Source: Streptococcus catagoni
GTDB lineage: Bacteria; Bacillota; Bacilli; Lactobacillales; Streptococcaceae
Length of the DNA: 64,000 bases
Assembly: GCF_011421425.1 (NCBI RefSeq)
Contig: NZ_WPCW01000002.1
Location: 390,221 to 454,220 of the forward strand
Reading direction: 5' to 3'
Below the pieces are notes generated by a model. The model worked only from the letters and a program-made list of their open reading frames with translations. It did no database searches and was not told the DNA's origin. The position numbers and the translations under genes are program-made. Of this stretch, positions 60,049-64,000 are shown in pieces (position 1 is the stretch's first letter; every line of letters begins with the position of its first letter).

Positions 60049-60346
60049 AATTTTAGCAGCATGCGGAGCCGGTGTTAATTCTAGCCACCAGATTAAGGAT
60101 GCTATTGAAAGCAAGATGTCTGAACGAGGTTATCAGGTTCATTGTGACGCTGTAATGGTTAAGGACATTACTGAAGAAATGGTTTCACGCTATGATATCT
60201 TTACCCCTATTGCTAAAACAGACTTAGGCTTTACCGTGCCTATTCCAACAGTAGAAGCTGGGCCGATCTTGTATCGCATTCCTGTAATGAGTGAACCTGT
60301 TTTTTCAGAATTAGAACGGGTTATTCAAGAAAATCATTTGAAATAA
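60041..60346 (+). CDS. PTS IIB subunit, galactitol/galactose class
   Basis: The 101-residue IIB has the phosphocysteine loop ILAACGAGVNSSHQIKDAI (Cys near residue 6), typical of galactitol IIB. It takes phosphate from the IIA protein and gives it to the sugar bound by IIC. It overlaps the IIA gene by 8 nt and is followed by GAGGAG and IIC. Confidence 0.92.
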   Translation: MIKILAACGAGVNSSHQIKDAIESKMSERGYQVHCDAVMVKDITEEMVSRYDIFTPIAKTDLGFTVPIPTVEAGPILYRIPVMSEPVFSELERVIQENHLK

Positions 60347-60360
60347 AGAGGAGAAGGAAA

Positions 60361-61809
60361 ATGCATGATTTTTTACATGTTGTCAATACTGTCTTTGCTC
60401 CCATTATAAAACTTGGATCTGGTCCGGTTATGTTAATTGTCATGACTGGCTTAGCCATGCTATTTGGAGTTAAATTCACCAAGGCCTTAGAAGGCGGGAT
60501 CAAGTTGGCTATTGCCTTAACAGGTATTGGAGCCATTATTGGAATCTTGACAACGTCTTTTTCTGAGTCCCTACAGGCCTTTGTTAAAAACACAGGCATC
60601 AGTCTCAGTATTATTGACGTGGGTTGGGCACCTTTAGCTACCATCACTTGGGGCTCTCCTTATACCCTGTATTTCTTAGTCATCATGTTAATTGTCAATA
60701 TTGTCATGATTATCATGAACAAAACCAATACCCTTGATGTCGATATCTTTGATATTTGGCATTTATCCATCACTGGTTTGCTGATTATGTGGTATGCAGC
60801 TAAGAATCATCTTCCTATTGTCTTATCAGTAATCATTGCAACCTTGGCAATAGTCTTGGTTGGTGTCTTAAAAATCATTAATTCTGATCTGATGAAGCCG
60901 ACTTTTGATGACTTATTAGGTACAGGCCCAGCTTCTCCAATGACCTCTACTCATATGAATTATATGATGAATCCAATCATCATGGTTCTTGATAAAATTT
61001 TTGACAAGCTTTTCCCTGGTCTTGATAAATACGATTTTGACGCTGCCAAGCTCAACAAAAAAATTGGTTTTTGGGGATCAAAATTTTTTATCGGTATGAT
61101 TCTAGGCTTTGTTATTGGTGTTATGGGTGACCCGCACCTTAAGGTTCTTTCTGTTAAACATTGGTTTGAACTTGGCTTTACTGCAGGTGCCTGCTTGGAA
61201 TTGTTCTCCTTGATTGGTTCTTGGTTTATCGCAGCTGTTGAGCCGCTGTCACAAGGGATTACAAATTTTGCTAATTCAAAAATGGGCGGCCGACGCTTCA
61301 ATATCGGACTTGACTGGCCATTTATTGCTGGGCGAGCTGAGATCTGGGCCTGTGCTAATATCCTAGCTCCTATTATGCTAGTTGAGGCTCTCTTACTTTC
61401 AAAAGTGGGCAATGGTATCCTACCTTTGGCTGGGATTATTGCTATGGGGATGACACCAGCACTCTTAGTGGTTACGCGTGGTCGTTTGATCCGCATGATT
61501 ATTTTTGGTAGTCTCTTGCTGCCATTATTCCTTCTTTCTGGAACAATGATTGCTCCTTTTGCTACAGAATTAGCTAAAAAAGTAGGAGCATTTCCTGCTG
61601 GAGCACCAGCTGGATCTCTCATTACCCATTCAACACTTGAAGGACCAATGGAAAAAATCTTTGGTTATACGATTGGACAGGCAACAACTGGCCAATTAAC
61701 AGCTATTTTTACCCTCATCATTTTCTTGGCAATTTACCTTGGACTCTTTGCTTGGTATGCTAAGCAAATGAAAGTACGTAATGAAGCCTACCTTGCAGAA
61801 AAAAATTAA
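60361..61809 (+). CDS. PTS IIC subunit, galactitol/galactose class
   Basis: This 482-residue, multi-helix permease starts MHDFLHVVNTVFAPIIKLGSGPVMLIVMTGLAMLFGVKFTKALEGGIKLAI, the galactitol IIC opening. Linked lacABCD implies the product enters the tagatose-6-phosphate route, so galactose or galactitol is the likely substrate. Galactose is favoured, because lacAB act on galactose-6-phosphate. Confidence 0.92.
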   Translation: MHDFLHVVNTVFAPIIKLGSGPVMLIVMTGLAMLFGVKFTKALEGGIKLAIALTGIGAIIGILTTSFSESLQAFVKNTGISLSIIDVGWAPLATITWGSPYTLYFLVIMLIVNIVMIIMNKTNTLDVDIFDIWHLSITGLLIMWYAAKNHLPIVLSVIIATLAIVLVGVLKIINSDLMKPTFDDLLGTGPASPMTSTHMNYMMNPIIMVLDKIFDKLFPGLDKYDFDAAKLNKKIGFWGSKFFIGMILGFVIGVMGDPHLKVLSVKHWFELGFTAGACLELFSLIGSWFIAAVEPLSQGITNFANSKMGGRRFNIGLDWPFIAGRAEIWACANILAPIMLVEALLLSKVGNGILPLAGIIAMGMTPALLVVTRGRLIRMIIFGSLLLPLFLLSGTMIAPFATELAKKVGAFPAGAPAGSLITHSTLEGPMEKIFGYTIGQATTGQLTAIFTLIIFLAIYLGLFAWYAKQMKVRNEAYLAEKN

Positions 61810-61918
61810 AGATTAAAGATAAAAGTTGACACCAATGGAAGTACTATTGGTGTATAACTTTAGCTTCATTCAAAAAAGAGCAGAAAGTTTTAGAAGATAT
61901 AGAAAAAAGGAGTCGCAT

Positions 61919-62344
61919 ATGACTGTTATTATAGGTGCTGATGCACAAGGAAAACAATTAAAAGACCAGATCAAAAGTTTTCTCATTGAAAAAGGATATT
62001 CTGTTGAAGATGTCTCTGATCCCGAGAAGGATTTTGTTGATAATACTCTGGCTGTAGTTAATGCTCTCAAGCAATCAGAAGAAGATCTGGGCATTATGAT
62101 TGATGCCTATGGCGCTGGTCCTTTTATGGTAGCAAGTAAGATCAAAGGAATGATTGCTGCTGAGGTTTCAGATGAGCGCTCTGCTTATATGACCCGTGGC
62201 CACAATAATGCTCGGATGATCAGCATGGGATCTGAAATTGTTGGACCGGGACTTGCAGAAAATATTGCCAAGGCCTTTGTCGAAGGCAAATACGATGGTG
62301 GACGTCACCAAATTCGTGTAGACATGCTTAACAAGATGGCCTAA
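61919..62344 (+). CDS. lacA: Galactose-6-phosphate isomerase subunit LacA
   Basis: The 141-residue RpiB/LacA family protein starts [34 protein letters not shown]. With LacB it isomerises galactose-6-phosphate to tagatose-6-phosphate. The ATG at 61919 follows AAAAAAGGAGTCGCAT. The 31-codon extension upstream is not LacA-like. LacB begins 15 nt later. Confidence 0.95.
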   Translation: MTVIIGADAQGKQLKDQIKSFLIEKGYSVEDVSDPEKDFVDNTLAVVNALKQSEEDLGIMIDAYGAGPFMVASKIKGMIAAEVSDERSAYMTRGHNNARMISMGSEIVGPGLAENIAKAFVEGKYDGGRHQIRVDMLNKMA

Positions 62345-62359
62345 GAAAGGAAAAATGAC

Positions 62360-62875
62360 ATGAGAATAGCTATAGGATGTGACCATATTGTAACAGATGA
62401 AAAAATGGCGGTATCAGAATTTTTGAAATCAAAAGGTTACGAGGTTTTAGACTATGGAACCTACGATCATACACGGACCCACTACCCTATCTATGGAAAA
62501 AAGGTTGGCGAAGCCATCATGAATGGCGAGGCCGATCTGGGGGTATGTATCTGTGGGACTGGGGTTGGCATTAACAACGCCGTCAATAAGGTTCCAGGAA
62601 TCAGATCAGCTCTGGTTAGAGACATGACAACAGCTCTCTATGCCAAAGAAGAGCTTAATGCTAATGTTATTGGCTTTGGTGGAAAAATTACGGGCCAACT
62701 TTTAATGTGTGATATTATTGAAGCCTTTATTAAGGCTGACTATAAGGAAACTGAGGACAATAAAAAGTTGATCGCCAAAATTGCCCACCTTGAAAATCAC
62801 TCAGCCCAGCAAGAAGATCCTGAATTCTTTACAGAATTTCTAGAGAAATGGGATCGCGGCGATTATCACGACTAG
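62360..62875 (+). CDS. lacB: Galactose-6-phosphate isomerase subunit LacB
   Basis: The 171-residue subunit begins [53 protein letters not shown] and contains [26 protein letters not shown], the LacB/RpiB active-site region with the catalytic Cys. It completes the isomerase with LacA. It ends 8 nt before lacC. Confidence 0.96.
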   Translation: MRIAIGCDHIVTDEKMAVSEFLKSKGYEVLDYGTYDHTRTHYPIYGKKVGEAIMNGEADLGVCICGTGVGINNAVNKVPGIRSALVRDMTTALYAKEELNANVIGFGGKITGQLLMCDIIEAFIKADYKETEDNKKLIAKIAHLENHSAQQEDPEFFTEFLEKWDRGDYHD

Positions 62876-62883
62876 GAGACAAT

Positions 62884-63816
62884 ATGATTCTAACAGTAAC
62901 CCTAAATCCGTCAATTGATATTTCCTACCCTTTAGATCAGTTCCATCTTGATACTGTCAACCGTGTTAGAAAAGCTCGTAAAACAGCTGGTGGTAAGGGT
63001 TTAAACGTCACACGCGTACTTTCCCAAGCAGGACAAGAGGTTGTTGCTACTGGCTTTGTTGGTGGTATATTAGGGGATTACCTCATTCATGAGCTTGATC
63101 AGGCTCAAATTAAGAACCAGTTTTTCAAGATCAAAGGAGAAACAAGGAATTGCATCGCCATTTTGCATGAAGGCAACCAAACTGAAATTTTAGAAAGTGG
63201 TCCCTATATTGACCTGGATGAAGCCGAAGGCTTTCTTAATCATATGGGTATCATTCAAAAGCTCTATGATGTCATTACGCTATCTGGTAGCTTGCCAAAA
63301 GGTCTAGAGGCAGATTATTATAAAAAGCTCATTGCTATGGCAAATACTTACCACCAAAAAACAGTCCTTGACTGCTCTGGAATCCCCTTAATGACAGTTT
63401 TACAATCAAAAGAAAAACCAACTGTTATTAAGCCAAATATTGAAGAACTAGAAGCGATTGTGAGACAAAAAATTGTAGCCAGTCCAGAAAATTTGAAAGC
63501 AGTTTTAGCAGATGATCTTTTTGAGGGTCTTGAATGGATCGTGGTTTCATTGGGAGCAGATGGGGCATTTGCTAAGCATGGGGACAAATATTATCAGGTT
63601 AAGATTCCCAAAATTACAGTCAAAAATCCTGTTGGTTCTGGTGATTCAACGGTAGCGGGCATTGCCTGGGCATTGGCTGAGGGAGATGATGATCAGACCT
63701 TTCTAAAAAAAGCCAATACTCTAGGCATGCTCAATGCCCAAGAAGACCTTACTGGGAAGGTTAATATGGCTCATTTTGATAAGTTATTCAAGGACATTAA
63801 AGTAGAAGAGGTATAG
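62884..63816 (+). CDS. lacC: Tagatose-6-phosphate kinase
   Basis: This 310-residue PfkB kinase has [18 protein letters not shown] near residue 35 and the C-terminal catalytic motif [17 protein letters not shown] with the base Asp. It phosphorylates tagatose-6-phosphate to the 1,6-bisphosphate. The ATG at 62884 follows AGGAGACAAT. The longer ORF overlaps lacB and is rejected. Confidence 0.95.
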   Translation: MILTVTLNPSIDISYPLDQFHLDTVNRVRKARKTAGGKGLNVTRVLSQAGQEVVATGFVGGILGDYLIHELDQAQIKNQFFKIKGETRNCIAILHEGNQTEILESGPYIDLDEAEGFLNHMGIIQKLYDVITLSGSLPKGLEADYYKKLIAMANTYHQKTVLDCSGIPLMTVLQSKEKPTVIKPNIEELEAIVRQKIVASPENLKAVLADDLFEGLEWIVVSLGADGAFAKHGDKYYQVKIPKITVKNPVGSGDSTVAGIAWALAEGDDDQTFLKKANTLGMLNAQEDLTGKVNMAHFDKLFKDIKVEEV

Positions 63817-63817
63817 G

Positions 63818-64000
63818 ATGATTTTAACAACAAATAAAAGAAAGTCTTTAGAAAAAGTCAGTAAAAATGGCATTATTTCAGCACTGGCCTTTGATCAAAG
63901 GGGTGCTCTGAAACGGATGATGGCTGCCCATCAAGAGGGTCAGCCAAGTAGCCAACAAATGGTTGATCTGAAGGCTCTGGTTTCTGAAGAACTCACAGCC
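63818..64000 (+). CDS. lacD: Tagatose 1,6-diphosphate aldolase (5' part, cut by window edge)
   Basis: Sixty-one codons are visible: [38 protein letters not shown], the LacD start with the substrate-binding [10 protein letters not shown]. It cleaves tagatose 1,6-bisphosphate to glyceraldehyde-3-phosphate and dihydroxyacetone phosphate. It begins one base after the lacC stop. Confidence 0.94.
   Translation, partial: MILTTNKRKSLEKVSKNGIISALAFDQRGALKRMMAAHQEGQPSSQQMVDLKALVSEELTA

Noticed and set aside
60960..61622. 220-codon antisense ORF opposite the PTS IIC gene
   Set aside because: It mirrors a well-conserved membrane protein gene and has no start signal or family resemblance.

Overview
This window is a chromosomal segment of a low-GC Gram-positive coccus, almost certainly a Streptococcus and most likely a member of the pyogenic group. 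The evidence is the type II fatty-acid cluster headed by fabM/fabT/fabH and using FabK, the orders hrcA-grpE-dnaK-dnaJ and rimP-nusA-ylxR-ylxQ-infB-rbfA, the ManLMN mannose PTS followed by a DUF956 gene, copYAZ, and a tagatose-6-phosphate (lacABCD) operon. I cannot name the species. There are no insertion sequences, prophage genes, CRISPR arrays or rRNA; the segment is mostly core genome with two decayed genes.

Layout. 1-0.2 kb: start of a 3-hydroxyacyl-CoA dehydrogenase gene (minus strand) with a perfect CcpA site. 0.5-4.7 kb: a CcpN-like regulator, the PPDK regulatory kinase/phosphorylase and pyruvate,phosphate dikinase, a module for making PEP from pyruvate. 5-8.2 kb: gatCAB. 8.3-9.2 kb: a broken EamA exporter. 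9.2-13.4 kb: a small stress membrane protein, an ACT/PFL pair, a phosphatase, a VanY-like peptidase and a glucosaminidase. 13.5-19 kb: the CIRCE-controlled chaperone genes. 19.1-30 kb: the FabT-controlled fatty-acid and acetyl-CoA carboxylase genes. 30-39.8 kb: a lipoprotein D,D-carboxypeptidase, serS with a T-box, an acyltransferase, the mannose PTS, a HAD phosphatase and a purine permease with a PurBox. 39.9-46.4 kb: tsaE, a GNAT gene, an LCP gene, HIT, ecsAB, ccrZ, trmB and tRNA-Ser. 46.5-48.3 kb: a multiply broken LtaS-family gene. 48.5-54.3 kb: the rimP-nusA-infB-rbfA operon. 54.4-58.5 kb: a secreted esterase and copYAZ. 58.5-64 kb: a DeoR-type repressor divergent from a galactitol-type PTS and lacABCD (lacD cut by the window end).

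Functionally the window joins central carbon control (several CcpA sites, PPDK, mannose and galactose PTS), membrane lipid synthesis (three FabT palindromes), protein quality control (CIRCE) and translation.

The observations most worth a second look are: (1) three genes with strong Shine-Dalgarno sequences but no ATG/GTG/TTG at the right place, pointing to CTG or ATT starts (hydroxyacyl-CoA dehydrogenase, ccpN, rimP); (2) a 240-bp tandem duplication of the fabF/accB junction that leaves a separate 60-residue ORF resembling the AccB N-terminal domain; (3) a 630-bp dnaK-dnaJ spacer packed with perfect hairpins and seven copies of ACAGTC/GACTGT; (4) a near-CIRCE palindrome that overlaps a stop codon and also looks like a terminator; (5) a VanY-like peptidase in which the metal-site Asp and the catalytic Glu appear swapped.
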